Assembly: GCF_000183665.1 (NCBI RefSeq)
Contig: NC_014774.1
Location: forward strand, 1,189,302-1,253,301
Origin: Candidatus Liberibacter solanacearum CLso-ZC1
GTDB taxonomy: Bacteria > Pseudomonadota > Alphaproteobacteria > Rhizobiales > Rhizobiaceae
DNA: 64,000 nucleotides
Direction: 5' to 3'
In this document: one piece after another, positions 37,862 to 46,869 of the stretch
Layout of the letters: every line of letters starts with the position of its first letter
How positions within the stretch are numbered: the stretch's first letter is position 1
Program-made: the position numbers and the translations under genes
Notes under the pieces: model-generated
Seen by the model: only the letters and a program-made list of their open reading frames with translations
Databases searched by the model: none
What the model was told of the DNA's origin: nothing

Positions 37862-38893
37862 TTAAGCCGCCTTTTTACCAACTAACTTCGGTACCCCCTT
37901 GAGAGAGGCGTGTGAGATCTCAATACCTAAAATCTTCTCTGGTTCTACCCGAGCCGCACCAAAGGATGCGGTTAATGTAATTTGAGGTGCATGCCATTTA
38001 CTAGGATCTTCAGAATGTTTTACCTCAACCGCTTTCCTTTGCGTAAAAGCAACCGCCGATTTGCAATAAATAGGTAAAACATACTTGATCTTGTCATTAG
38101 CAAATTTAGCAGAGGATGTAACACCAACTTGTCCTGCTACATTTTTGATTTTCGAGTCCGTCAAACCTGGAAATTGTGTCCCTGATGGAAATAAGTTATT
38201 GCCTGGTACTTTCTCCATGTTGATAAACCGAACCCCTGCAAAAGCTTCAATCCTACCCGCCTGTAAAGCTGCCGTATTGATATAATCCTTACTTGTTGCT
38301 TTCTCTAACGCAAATAACGACGCCCATACATCACTCGGTACTAAAACGTATATTTGCTCAGAATCAACATCAATATGCCGTTCCATAAAAATAGATTTAG
38401 CCGTAATAAGTTGTCCTATAAAGGTTTGAAAAAAGTCATCACCATCAACCGCAGATATTATATTATCCGCAGAAAAAGGCTCTAAGCTCTTCGCATCCTT
38501 ACCACACTGATTAACTCCTAGCATACCCTCAAGGATAACTTCGTCTTGTTTACGGTGCATCGCAGCTGTTGCTAATTTAGCGTAGGGTAAAAGCGGATTA
38601 AGCCCTGAATCCAAAGTCGCAAACGGATCAATGCGTTCCGCCCATCCAAACTGTTCGTGGCTAATCCATCTTCTGGATTGATCGGTGTTATTGTATATGG
38701 TGTCCGACATATCACCGATAATCTTATGGGCTTCGGAGGGCTTAAATATTTCTACATAAGCTGATTTCTCACCCTCAGTAGATTTCTCCGTTACCGTAGG
38801 TCTCAATTTTGATGTTTCCTGTTGCAAAGCAAGTTCAACATGCTTTTTGAACTCTAATATATTAGCCGTTGCTAATTGCTGTTTTGTAGCCAT
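37862..38893 (-). CDS. Phage major capsid protein
   Basis: A 343-residue protein located directly after the scaffold gene. It resembles the capsid family of small podoviruses and related phages (Phage_capsid_2 type), with WISHEQFGWAERIDPFATL and RKQDEVILEGMLG. The order portal, scaffold, capsid, tail tubes is diagnostic. Expected to be the most abundant virion protein. Confidence 0.85.
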   Translation of the reverse strand: MATKQQLATANILEFKKHVELALQQETSKLRPTVTEKSTEGEKSAYVEIFKPSEAHKIIGDMSDTIYNNTDQSRRWISHEQFGWAERIDPFATLDSGLNPLLPYAKLATAAMHRKQDEVILEGMLGVNQCGKDAKSLEPFSADNIISAVDGDDFFQTFIGQLITAKSIFMERHIDVDSEQIYVLVPSDVWASLFALEKATSKDYINTAALQAGRIEAFAGVRFINMEKVPGNNLFPSGTQFPGLTDSKIKNVAGQVGVTSSAKFANDKIKYVLPIYCKSAVAFTQRKAVEVKHSEDPSKWHAPQITLTASFGAARVEPEKILGIEISHASLKGVPKLVGKKAA

Positions 38894-38916
38894 AATTGTT
38901 ATCCTTTTCTATGGTG

Positions 38917-39621
38917 TTATTGATCTAATAAGGCTTGCTGGTTTGCCCATTGTTTTATCTTATTATTGGCGGAAGTATCGCCCGCTTTACGCTTCTCTAT
39001 AAATTCGGGGTTATTAAACAGCTTGTCATAATCTTCTTGTGATCCTCGAGACCCCTCAGATCGAGCAAATGTATCCCCTACCGAAGTCTCTTTGTTCATC
39101 TGAGCGTAACGATCAAAAAACTTAAAGGTCTTTTGAAATCCCCAGGTAGATACCAGGGCTTGTACATCTGCGTCTGCTATCTTCTCTTGACGAAAATAAC
39201 GGGCTATGTCTTTCTCTCTTCGGCTGTAATCAACACCATATTCGGACTTCAATGCCGTCTTGTCTTCCGCTAAAGCCTTGTCCAATCGCTCTATCGAACG
39301 CTTCTCGTTCTCTTGCCCATGAGCAACAAGGCGATCTATAACTTTCTGTGCCGTCTTTGCATCAATCCCAGCCTCCTTAAAAGCCTCACTGTGGGCTTTA
39401 ACCTCCTCTTGCGGAATGTACTCAGGACAGTTTAGGGTATAGTCTTCACTATTGGGTTGTGATGCTTCAGCCTCTTCGGTTGATGTATCCTCAGTGGATG
39501 CATACTTTTTAAAAGGATTACTTTCCACTTGCTCCTTAGTAGATGGTGTATTATCCACTTCTGGACTTTCTACTTCGGTATCTATTGGTGTTGAAACAGG
39601 TGTTTCTTTTACATCTGTCAT
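38917..39621 (-). CDS. Phage capsid assembly scaffolding protein
   Basis: A 234-residue acidic protein rich in Glu, Asp, Thr and Ser in its first 60 residues, then helical (KAHSEAFKEAGIDAKTAQKVIDRL). This composition and its place between portal and capsid genes identify a scaffolding protein that directs procapsid assembly and then leaves. No protease is evident nearby. Confidence 0.8.
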   Translation of the reverse strand: MTDVKETPVSTPIDTEVESPEVDNTPSTKEQVESNPFKKYASTEDTSTEEAEASQPNSEDYTLNCPEYIPQEEVKAHSEAFKEAGIDAKTAQKVIDRLVAHGQENEKRSIERLDKALAEDKTALKSEYGVDYSRREKDIARYFRQEKIADADVQALVSTWGFQKTFKFFDRYAQMNKETSVGDTFARSEGSRGSQEDYDKLFNNPEFIEKRKAGDTSANNKIKQWANQQALLDQ

Positions 39622-39624
39622 TAT

Positions 39625-39951
39625 TTATTCCTTTTCTATTGAGTACATTTGCACTATTTGTTCAAAATTAAGACCTAAACTTGATGCGATACGAACCGCC
39701 ATAGCCCGTTTGCCCTCACAGTGAGCAAGCTTTAGGGCATCATCAATCTCAGGTGAGGATAAAAGACCTCCTTCAACCATCAAATCTATCAAAACCTCTT
39801 TCCCAGCTTCTGTGGCAAAAACGCTTTTGTACAATCGAAGCCTTTTCTCGTCTTCTTCCAATCGTTCAGCTAACACAACAGGATCAACAGTGTAACCTCG
39901 ACCTAAAGCTGTATTTTTAATCTTCTCGGCAATAGCCTTAAAATCAATCAT
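39625..39951 (-). CDS. Bbp19-like small phage protein
   Basis: This 108-residue protein carries the pattern VFATEAGKEVLIDLM...EGKRAMAVRI, like the Bbp19 family found beside podovirus portal genes. The function is unknown. It overlaps the portal gene by 8 bp and is followed by the scaffold gene after 3 bp, so it is certainly translated with them. Confidence 0.7.
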   Translation of the reverse strand: MIDFKAIAEKIKNTALGRGYTVDPVVLAERLEEDEKRLRLYKSVFATEAGKEVLIDLMVEGGLLSSPEIDDALKLAHCEGKRAMAVRIASSLGLNFEQIVQMYSIEKE

Positions 39952-41611
39952 AGCTATTCTCCATCAGGTCATTCGTCATCTTCTTCTCTATAGCTTTACT
40001 CACGGCTTTCGCCCCTGCTTCCATCCCCATTTGCTCTTGTTGTTGTGCATCTTGTCGATTTTGCATCGCTTCCATTTGATCGTCTCTGTCTTTACGTCTC
40101 TGCTTCACTTCATCCACATCACGGATAAGATGTGCTGGTGAACCACTCGCCCAAAGGGCAAATCGGGAAACCTTATCAATATCAATATGATCCATAGGTT
40201 CTGGATTACCCGTTTTAGCCCCCAATTCTAAAACGGTATTCGTCCCTTGAAGAACACTCGCAACACTCTCGGCTTGTTGGTATTTGAATAAGGGCGATGT
40301 ATACTCAACCTTTAAAAGGTGGAAAGGCGAATGATCATAATCCGTTAGCTCTGGAAGATTGTGTTGTGCATCAAGAATATCCAACTCCCGCTTAATCATC
40401 GCTCCGATAAATTCTGATTGAAGACCTCCTATCAAAGGTCCTACAAACGCACCTTTCTCTCTCGTCTTCTCCATAGATTCCGCAGCTGAACGAGATGCCT
40501 TGTCATCCAACACTTGAAACAAATCCAGCAGAAAGAGACTATGAATAGATCCTTGTATTCTTTTAAGCTCCTCATAAAAGGGAAGAGGATTGCCAACTTG
40601 AAGAGGTTGAAAAAGGGCTTTGCCGTCTTTGCTCATCGCACCTGTGTTTATATGGCGAGACTTAATTTTGAATTCTAACTGTTTAGCCTCTGTGGGAGCA
40701 AGATACGCTGGATGTAAAGAAAGACGGGCGTATTGAGCAAGTTCATTCGATATCTCGTTTAAACGCCTAATCGCAGGAAGTGCTTCCATCGCTGGCGATT
40801 TACCATAAATCTCATCCGCCCTGACCCTGTATCGTCCAATAATATAGGGAAGAGTAGTAATCTGCTTCTCTTCAAAAAATACGTTCTCATCAATGCATAC
40901 AAATTTAGAATGAAAGTTCTTGTTTCCTTTATCTTTCTTCTTCTCAGCAAGACTTTTAGGATAGACCGCATGAATGATCTTAAACTTGTCAGGTTCTTTC
41001 TTCTCATAAGATGACTTCATCTTATCAGATAAAACTTTATACCCCCATTTGCCACCAATCTGCTCAGCCGTAAATTCAAATGTTCGGTAAATACTATCTA
41101 CTTCGTTTTGATGATTAACACTCAAATAAACATCGGCAAGGGGAACGGCAATATAACGTATCCCCTCTTCTAATCCCGTTTCATCAACATCCGCTTCAAT
41201 GTAAAAACACCCAGTCCCAAACTCAACAATACTAGTGTAAAAAGACTGCAGACAACTTACAAATCCAGAACGCGAACGTTCCCTAAAACCAAAAAGCACA
41301 TCCGTTACTTGATCGCACCATCCTCTAATTTTTTTCGCCCCAGCATCCTCCTCATAAAGAAAGGCTTGATGCCTAAAAAAAGGCTCAGATAACCCATGCC
41401 ACTTTTGACCAGGTGGAGTAATAAGAGAAGAAAGCAAGGAAGAGAGTTTAATACAGGCCTCAGATCCTGTCGTATCCCACATACGAGATTTTGGTTCTTG
41501 CTTATAAGGATAAAGAAGAGATGTTAACTCCTCCATCCGAGTATTTAACTCTTCTCTTTGACTTTTTAAATGCTCAAAACAAGTCTTGATCTTTTTAATA
41601 GAATTATTCAT
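39944..41611 (-). CDS. Portal / head-to-tail connector protein (T7 gp8 family)
   Basis: A 555-residue protein with the podovirus head-tail connector pattern: TSLLYPYKQ near residue 30, LSSLITPPGQKWHGL, FGTGCFYIE, GKSPAMEALPAIRRLNE, and SAAESMEKTREKGAFVGPLIGGLQSEF. It forms the dodecameric DNA entry ring. Its start overlaps the previous gene by 4 bp. Confidence 0.9.
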   Translation of the reverse strand: MNNSIKKIKTCFEHLKSQREELNTRMEELTSLLYPYKQEPKSRMWDTTGSEACIKLSSLLSSLITPPGQKWHGLSEPFFRHQAFLYEEDAGAKKIRGWCDQVTDVLFGFRERSRSGFVSCLQSFYTSIVEFGTGCFYIEADVDETGLEEGIRYIAVPLADVYLSVNHQNEVDSIYRTFEFTAEQIGGKWGYKVLSDKMKSSYEKKEPDKFKIIHAVYPKSLAEKKKDKGNKNFHSKFVCIDENVFFEEKQITTLPYIIGRYRVRADEIYGKSPAMEALPAIRRLNEISNELAQYARLSLHPAYLAPTEAKQLEFKIKSRHINTGAMSKDGKALFQPLQVGNPLPFYEELKRIQGSIHSLFLLDLFQVLDDKASRSAAESMEKTREKGAFVGPLIGGLQSEFIGAMIKRELDILDAQHNLPELTDYDHSPFHLLKVEYTSPLFKYQQAESVASVLQGTNTVLELGAKTGNPEPMDHIDIDKVSRFALWASGSPAHLIRDVDEVKQRRKDRDDQMEAMQNRQDAQQQEQMGMEAGAKAVSKAIEKKMTNDLMENSYD

Positions 41612-41949
41612 CGGCTATATCCACCCGCTAAAAGCATTGATGCGGGCGGGCGGTGTCTCAAGTAAGAATGAGGATTCATCCACGAAGATTCTTTTTCCTC
41701 TTCCCTCTCCCTCTCCTCATCCGTGAGCATGTAAGCAGGTTTATCCAAAACATCTTGCTTATTATCTTGCTTATTATCTTCCTCTTTATCCGAACCAGAA
41801 AATAGATAATCAATGACCGACGTAGCACCACCTAATAAACCGCCCGCTAAAGCCCCCCAAGGACCACCTACCATAGCCCCCGAAGTAGCCCCTTGAAAAA
41901 TGTTCGATAAACCCTTTGACCACGGGTTCTTTTGTTGTTCTCTAGGCAT
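41608..41949 (-). CDS. Small glycine-rich phage protein between terminase and portal
   Basis: From the ATG at 41949 (MPREQQKNPW) the protein has 113 residues. It has a Gly/Ala zipper (SGAMVGGPWGALAGGLLGG) and an acidic Glu/Asp/Lys tail. The start overlaps the terminase stop by 8 bp. The zipper suggests membrane or head-internal association. I recognise no family. Confidence 0.65.
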   Translation of the reverse strand: MPREQQKNPWSKGLSNIFQGATSGAMVGGPWGALAGGLLGGATSVIDYLFSGSDKEEDNKQDNKQDVLDKPAYMLTDEEREREEEKESSWMNPHSYLRHRPPASMLLAGGYSR

Positions 41950-43471
41950 AGCTAAACCTCCGATCAACAAGTAACTCATCGGCTTCATATTGATATGATC
42001 GGCACCGACCAAAGTTCATATCACTTCGTGCAGGACTAACCGCAAATGTGTAAGCCAAAGCATCCGAATAATCGGTACTCACTGCACCTTTAACCCTCTT
42101 GGATTCTAAGGCTAACTTGCCCGTGTTCGGCTCTATGAAAGACTCTAAAGATTTTAAGTTCTGAATTAATCCACTATGATGGGGAATACTTGCTAACTCT
42201 AGCCATTCTGCCATCTTAACATGAAGCTCTGTCCGTCTGTTCCTATAAGATTCGTGGTCATCCGCTCTGTTCTGACCTTTCTCTGGATGAACGCTATAGC
42301 CCTCATCTGCTAAATAGTAATACGTTTGTACCCCAATACCGTTGGCATCTACCACAACCGCATCAGGCTTGTATTTGTTAATCAGTTCCTCTATCTTGCG
42401 ACTAGAGACGTTGACAGCCAATCCCGACCAATCAAAAATATGCTCAATATTAGTGCCACGACGTAACACAACAACCGTGTTGTCGCCACCCTCTCCTGCT
42501 ATATCACAGCCCATAACTAAAGGAGCGTAGGGGTCTTTAATCGGCTCTCTATTAAGGGCTTCTTCAATCCGATAAAAAGGTATAAAACTGTTGATGTCCT
42601 GTTGTGGAAATTGTCCTAATACCTCAACCCGTGTAACATCAGAGTCCAAACCATAACGAGCTATGATATTCTCGTGGAAATTTGGATCAATGCCCTCTAC
42701 TGTTCGTGTATCTATCTGGAATCTCTGCCAATCCTCTAAGGGAACGTTAAATATATCGTAAAACCAACCGTTTAACCGCCGAGGATTAGACGTCATAACC
42801 CAAAAACGATTGGCGTTATTCTCCGTAAAAAATCCAAGAATAGAAGTGTTTATAACATCAGGGGTACCTGAAGCTTCATCGTTAAAAATAGCCATTCCGT
42901 AAGTGTTATGATGCCCTACAAAAGTATCAGGGCGTTCCTCCGAATAAGTCCTACAGGTAATCGTGTAATGCTTTGAGTCAATCCCAAAATTCTTTTCTAA
43001 TGCTTCCGCATACCACACAGCAGGATGCAAAGATAACGACTGCATCTCAAACCAATGCTTGTTCGGTAACATCGACAACCACTTACTTACCTCCGCCCAT
43101 AACGTACTCTTCAGCTGAGTTTCCGAATTGGCAAGACAAAGTATTGACATGCCAGGTCGGGTCGATATTAACCATAACATCATCCAAGCGTTTAAAGTTG
43201 TTTTGCCAATCCCTCTACCAGCTGATACCGCACCCTTAAATATCTTAGGGTCGGGATTATCAACATTGAAAAGACAGTCAGTGTCTACCGCTTCCATAAA
43301 ATCTAATTGCCATCTACGGGGTCTAGAAAAGTTTGCAAGCGAGGTGTTCGCTTCGCTCCAAGGAAATAACCGAAGTACAAAGTTGGTAAAACTAAGCTTG
43401 ATGTCGTCAGAAAACATCAGCTCCATAAGCTCTTGTTCATGTTCTATTTTTGTTGGAAGTTCTCGGGTCAA
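41942..43471 (-). CDS. Phage terminase large subunit
   Basis: This ATPase-nuclease has Walker A GRGIGKTT at about 85-92, Walker B-like MAIFNDEASG, motif III MTSNPRR, and nuclease acidic residues in MGCDIAGEGGDN, VVVDANGIG and DYSDALAY. It packages DNA into the procapsid through the portal. The start is uncertain: a TTG at 43471 gives 509 residues, while the first ATG is at codon 16 (43426). I keep the longer form because the extra residues look like coding sequence. Confidence 0.9.
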   Translation of the reverse strand: MTRELPTKIEHEQELMELMFSDDIKLSFTNFVLRLFPWSEANTSLANFSRPRRWQLDFMEAVDTDCLFNVDNPDPKIFKGAVSAGRGIGKTTLNAWMMLWLISTRPGMSILCLANSETQLKSTLWAEVSKWLSMLPNKHWFEMQSLSLHPAVWYAEALEKNFGIDSKHYTITCRTYSEERPDTFVGHHNTYGMAIFNDEASGTPDVINTSILGFFTENNANRFWVMTSNPRRLNGWFYDIFNVPLEDWQRFQIDTRTVEGIDPNFHENIIARYGLDSDVTRVEVLGQFPQQDINSFIPFYRIEEALNREPIKDPYAPLVMGCDIAGEGGDNTVVVLRRGTNIEHIFDWSGLAVNVSSRKIEELINKYKPDAVVVDANGIGVQTYYYLADEGYSVHPEKGQNRADDHESYRNRRTELHVKMAEWLELASIPHHSGLIQNLKSLESFIEPNTGKLALESKRVKGAVSTDYSDALAYTFAVSPARSDMNFGRCRSYQYEADELLVDRRFSYA

Positions 43472-43960
43472 TAAAACAATCTCTAATATCTGTTATAAAT
43501 ATCCCCCTAAAAGGATAAGATAGAAGAGAATTACAGTCTGGATCTCCATAATTCTCTCCAATCTTATCAATTAAAGAGGATGTGGTTGATCCAGAACCAT
43601 CGGTTACACGCTACCATAAGTTGATTCAGCATGCAAGCACAAAACAGACAAAAATAGTATTTAATTTAATTTTATGCTCACCATACCCCCCCCTAAACAA
43701 TTTTAACTTATAAAGCTTGAAAATGCTTTTATATGCTAGGGGGATAAAGTCGTTATTGTTAAAGTGAGCTTTTGGAGCTTCGGCAGAACTAAACGTAAAA
43801 ACTTCAAAACTTTCAAAATTTTATAAAAATTGTCGGAGCATAGGCTCTATATTTTTTCAAAACTCCTCTTGGGGGGCACCCCCCTCCTTCAAAACAAAAA
43901 AAACTCCACTAGCTCCTTAAACTCCACTAGCTCTAAAAGACTCTTAAAGCACCCTCAGTC
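43472..43960. other. Gap between small and large terminase genes
   Basis: These 489 bases contain no supported gene. They include homopolymer runs of C near 43687 and a short direct repeat CTCCACTAGCTC at about 43906 and 43924. A packaging (cos/pac-like) signal often lies near terminase genes, but I see no specific sequence to support one. Confidence 0.35.
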
Positions 43961-44503
43961 TCATTTCTTTAGCTTCATGGTAGATTGTTTAGCCTTGCTC
44001 AACTTCGTTAGCTCTAGTGGCTTTTCTGTGGCTTCTAGGACTCTCATAGCCTTGTTAGCTTGTTGATGTTTTCTTCGCTCTTCAATCTTAGCTAACACGG
44101 GCTTCAAATCTATTGTATGCTTCTGTTCAACCGTCATATGGTTGCCGTAAATCTGACGGTTGAGACGCTCCGCAAGCCATAATACGCTCTTTTGCTTACG
44201 GTCTCGCATCTTGGAGTAGAAAACGGGGTTAGCTAATTCATGCTCTGTTGGCTCTGGTTCATTTGTAACCTCTTCAACCATAAGCTCTAACTTCTTCACT
44301 CTTGCTTGGTTATAAGATTCTCTATGTTCCGGATATCTTGCTAACCAATCGTAAAAAGCATCAGCAGTCGGCATGTTAGGATATTTTAAGACTGCTTGCA
44401 TCGTCTCACCGTTCGCTATTCTTGTTATGATCTCTTTAGTCAGAGATTGAGAGTATTTAACCGTTGGCTTCTGTGGCTTTCTTTTCTTCGAATTGGCTTT
44501 CAT
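43961..44503 (-). CDS. Putative phage terminase small subunit
   Basis: From the ATG at 44503 (MKANSKKRK) the protein has 180 residues. It has an N-terminal helix-turn-helix-like region (SQSLTKEIITRIANGETMQAV...AFYDWLARYPEHRESY) and a charged helical C-terminus, as in small terminases that recognise the packaging site. A longer form from a TTG at 44527 is less likely. It lies just upstream of the large subunit. Confidence 0.75.
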   Translation of the reverse strand: MKANSKKRKPQKPTVKYSQSLTKEIITRIANGETMQAVLKYPNMPTADAFYDWLARYPEHRESYNQARVKKLELMVEEVTNEPEPTEHELANPVFYSKMRDRKQKSVLWLAERLNRQIYGNHMTVEQKHTIDLKPVLAKIEERRKHQQANKAMRVLEATEKPLELTKLSKAKQSTMKLKK

Positions 44504-44656
44504 AAAGAAATTATACCTTAAAATCAATTAGTTGTAAATATTTTAGTATGAAAATTCGGGTGCGATTTGGAGTTTAAATCGGGGTGGTGAGTTCACATAT
44601 AACCACTGATATTTTAACCATTTCACCAATTCATCCATTCAAACCCACATTCAATG

Positions 44657-44706
44657 CTGACAATACTATACTATACTAAACTTCATTATACTATACTATA
44701 TTTCAT
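44657..44706. repeat. TATACTA-type short repeat array
   Basis: The sequence consists of overlapping ACTATACTATACTA and TTATACTATACTATA units. A similar array in the opposite orientation (TAGTGTAGTATAATATAGTATAG) lies at about 46284-46310. It directly follows the stop of the RuvC-like gene. The role is unknown; such arrays are prone to slippage. Confidence 0.55.
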
Positions 44707-45140
44707 TTAATCTTTACAACATAATCCAACAAAGCAAGGGCATCGGCTTCATTATCATCAATTGGTTTAAAACCTAAACCCTTAACAGCAAGAATAACCA
44801 ATGCTTTATTGGCATTTCCTTTGCCTGTGATATGTTTTTTAATTGTTTGTACTGGTATACCGCTATATGGAATTTTGTTTCTTTCGCACCAAGAACTTAA
44901 AATACTTAAAAAACCTCCGTAAGCATGGGATGCATCAACTCCTAAATGACGTCTCACCTCTTCAAACCAAACAACAGAAATTCCTTTTAGTCCATCTAAC
45001 CAATTTTGGAACTTTAAAAACCTCATACCGCCACCTTCAAATCGTCCATTCTCAAACTTCACCACACCAGAGAATATTTGATTATCTTTTTGCACGGCAA
45101 ATCCCATTTTAGAACCCAAATCTAAAGCTAATATACCCAT
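44703..45140 (-). CDS. Phage RuvC-like Holliday junction resolvase
   Basis: A 145-residue protein with the RNase H-fold resolvase pattern: D7 in LALDLGSKMG, E60/E61 in VWFEEV, and E131/D133/D139 in NEADALALLDY. In phages these enzymes resolve branched DNA before packaging. It lies upstream of the terminases at the start of the late block. A partial second copy lies at 45960-46035. Confidence 0.85.
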   Translation of the reverse strand: MGILALDLGSKMGFAVQKDNQIFSGVVKFENGRFEGGGMRFLKFQNWLDGLKGISVVWFEEVRRHLGVDASHAYGGFLSILSSWCERNKIPYSGIPVQTIKKHITGKGNANKALVILAVKGLGFKPIDDNEADALALLDYVVKIK

Positions 45141-45437
45141 AATCCATAAAATCCATTTTAAAGCCTGTCAGAGAATATTTATATACTAACATGATAGATT
45201 ACACTAGTCTACCCCTATAAACAAATTCTAGACCCTTTTATGAGCCTTACAAGCTATACCAAATCATAGATCAAAGCTAAGAATACAGAAAATTACTTAA
45301 AACAGGCTGAATTGAACAGATCAACAGAAAGATCGAAAAATCCGAAACGGCATGTGGTGATTTGGAGGGGGTATTTTCAGTGTAGCTTTAGCGAAGCGGG
45401 GAATATTTGGTATTAATGTATCTACGATACATACCAA

Positions 45438-45467
45438 AACCCCCAAAACCACTATGCCAAGGGGGTT
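45438..45467. repeat. GC-rich hairpin, possible terminator
   Basis: AACCCCC at 45438-45444 is exactly complementary to GGGGGTT at 45461-45467 across a 16-nt loop. It is the strongest stem in this AT-rich region. No U-tract follows on either strand, so terminator function is uncertain. Confidence 0.45.
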
Positions 45468-45959
45468 GTGTTACCATTATGCTGGATTGTATCTAAGTGC
45501 TTGATTTTACTTGTTTTTTTTGATGATAATTTGCAATAAAAATTGACCATGATAAAACAGTAAAAAACAAAATTCATTGGATCACCATGATCCAATCCGT
45601 TTATCAATGACTTACGAAATATTTTCATACGATATGAACTATATGATCCAATGAATGATCCAATGAATGATCCAATGCCATGGACTATATTTTTAAGAGA
45701 CTTTGAGATCAAAATACAGAATAACCAAATATGCCATTCTTGAAGTGGAAATTTGATTTCTTGCACTGCTCAGAGATCTGTGCAATAGTCCAATATTGAA
45801 TCGCTCAAAAGCAAGCCTCTGAGATGTGTTGATTTGATTTGCTTTAGGTTTGTTCATCATAAGAACCATTTGATTCTCTCCCTGCACTGCCGCCAATCCC
45901 TGCAATGGAACAGACACCGCCAATCCCTGCACTGCCACTGCAAGTTTCGATTCCCTCTT

Positions 45960-46035
45960 TGCACAGAAAGTTTTGTTTGCCCCTATGCACCGCAAAACCC
46001 ATCTTTGAACCCAGATCTAAAGCCAAAATCCCCAT
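45960..46035 (-). pseudogene. Truncated duplicate of the RuvC-like resolvase N-terminus
   Basis: The leftward frame from 46035 encodes MGILALDLGSKMGFAV, identical in its first 16 residues to the intact gene at 45140, and then diverges into unrelated sequence. Upstream similarity continues into the leader: both copies carry ATAAAAGG(G/C)TCTAGAATT about 85-100 bp before the ATG. This is a partial duplication of promoter plus N-terminus. Confidence 0.8.
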
Positions 46036-46301
46036 AAAGTGCCCGCTATTAAATTTTCCTACACTAACCCTTTCCATTGACTAGCAACCACCAGAAAATC
46101 AATTCTAGAGCCTTTTATGCCCTATTAAAACCCTATCCGATAATTAAATAACCCCCCATAAGCACCAAAATATCCCTATTAAACAATAAACAATCAAATT
46201 AGCCCCCAGACAGAAATCTACCCCTTTGGCATATTATGTGTTTTAACATCTTATCATAAATAAAATTAATTTAAGTATAATTAAGTATAGTGTAGTATAA
46301 T

Positions 46302-46386
46302 ATAGTATAGATTAAAGTAACAGATGTGTTAAAAGACCTTTAGATATATCCTAAGCTGGAAAGCAAGAAGATGGATACGAAAAAAA
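46302..46386. repeat. 85-bp direct repeat, copy 1
   Basis: This segment matches 47625-47709 with about three mismatches. It contains AGATTAAAGTAACAGATGTG and ends at an ATG (46371) followed by a short lysine-rich frame, probably the truncated start of a former gene. The two copies flank the repressor gene at 46870-47502. Confidence 0.8.
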
Positions 46387-46451
46387 AGGAATTAGAAAAA
46401 AATGTTCTTAAAAGGTGTTGTAATAGCTATCTAGTTATGTTATATAGTTGG

Positions 46452-46501
46452 TCACCCTTGTATATGGTGAATAATATACTTTTCACCCTTGTATATGGTG
46501 A
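46452..46501. repeat. Two copies of a 19-bp dyad TCACC-N9-GGTGA
   Basis: TCACCCTTGTATATGGTGA occurs at 46452-46470 and 46483-46501, start to start 31 bp. Each copy has TCACC/GGTGA inverted ends. The 31-bp spacing, three helical turns, equals the arm spacing of the operator at 49342-49387, so it may be another repressor-binding site. Confidence 0.55.
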
Positions 46502-46732
46502 TGGCGAATATACAAATACCGAGTTAGCCAGTAATACTCAATAATGTTGTTTGTTTTCTAACTTTATCTTAACGGATAGAGCAAAAGGTCTACTATACTT
46601 GGATTATATCTTTACGATATATGATAAGTTTTCTTACGCCTTACAGACTATTTATAGTGATGCCAGAGACTATATTTTAGGACGATTTAGAAAAACCCTA
46701 ATAATATCAGTAGAAATACCCGCATCCAAATT

Positions 46733-46820
46733 TAGATCAGTCCAAATTTGGACACATCTATTGTGACAGTCTATAATCAACCGCCCCAAATTTGGGTTGG
46801 TTAACTTCTAGCTTCTCAAA
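46733..46820. pseudogene. Fused remnants of Rha-type regulator genes
   Basis: Positions 46733-46761 match 60941-60969 in direct orientation (28 of 29). Positions 46774-46820 are an exact inverted copy of 61025-61071. On the leftward strand the second piece encodes FEKLEVNQPKFGAVD, as does the copy near 61 kb. This is debris from two related antirepressor genes. Confidence 0.65.
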
Positions 46821-46869
46821 GAGATATTTTTAATTTTTATCACTGTAGGAATCCTCGCCCTTTAGGATC

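Larger units (their letters stand above)
45141..46829. other. Gene-poor switch region with duplicated debris
   Basis: About 1.7 kb without a supported intact gene. It contains duplicated fragments of the RuvC-like gene and its leader, short tandem repeats (AATGATCC near 45650-45680; CCGCCAATCCCTGCA near 45890-45930), two TCACC-GGTGA dyads, an 85-bp repeat and Rha-like remnants, each listed separately. The late promoter probably lies at the left end, just upstream of 45140. Several 60-100-codon frames exist but look accidental. Confidence 0.5.

Noticed and set aside
45452..45995. Two leftward frames of about 100 codons in the debris region
   Set aside because: They overlap each other, contain short tandem repeats and a duplicated resolvase leader, and have no ribosome-binding sites or family features.
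46551..46766. Rightward 71-codon frame
   Set aside because: It crosses Rha-like debris and ends within it; composition is not convincing.
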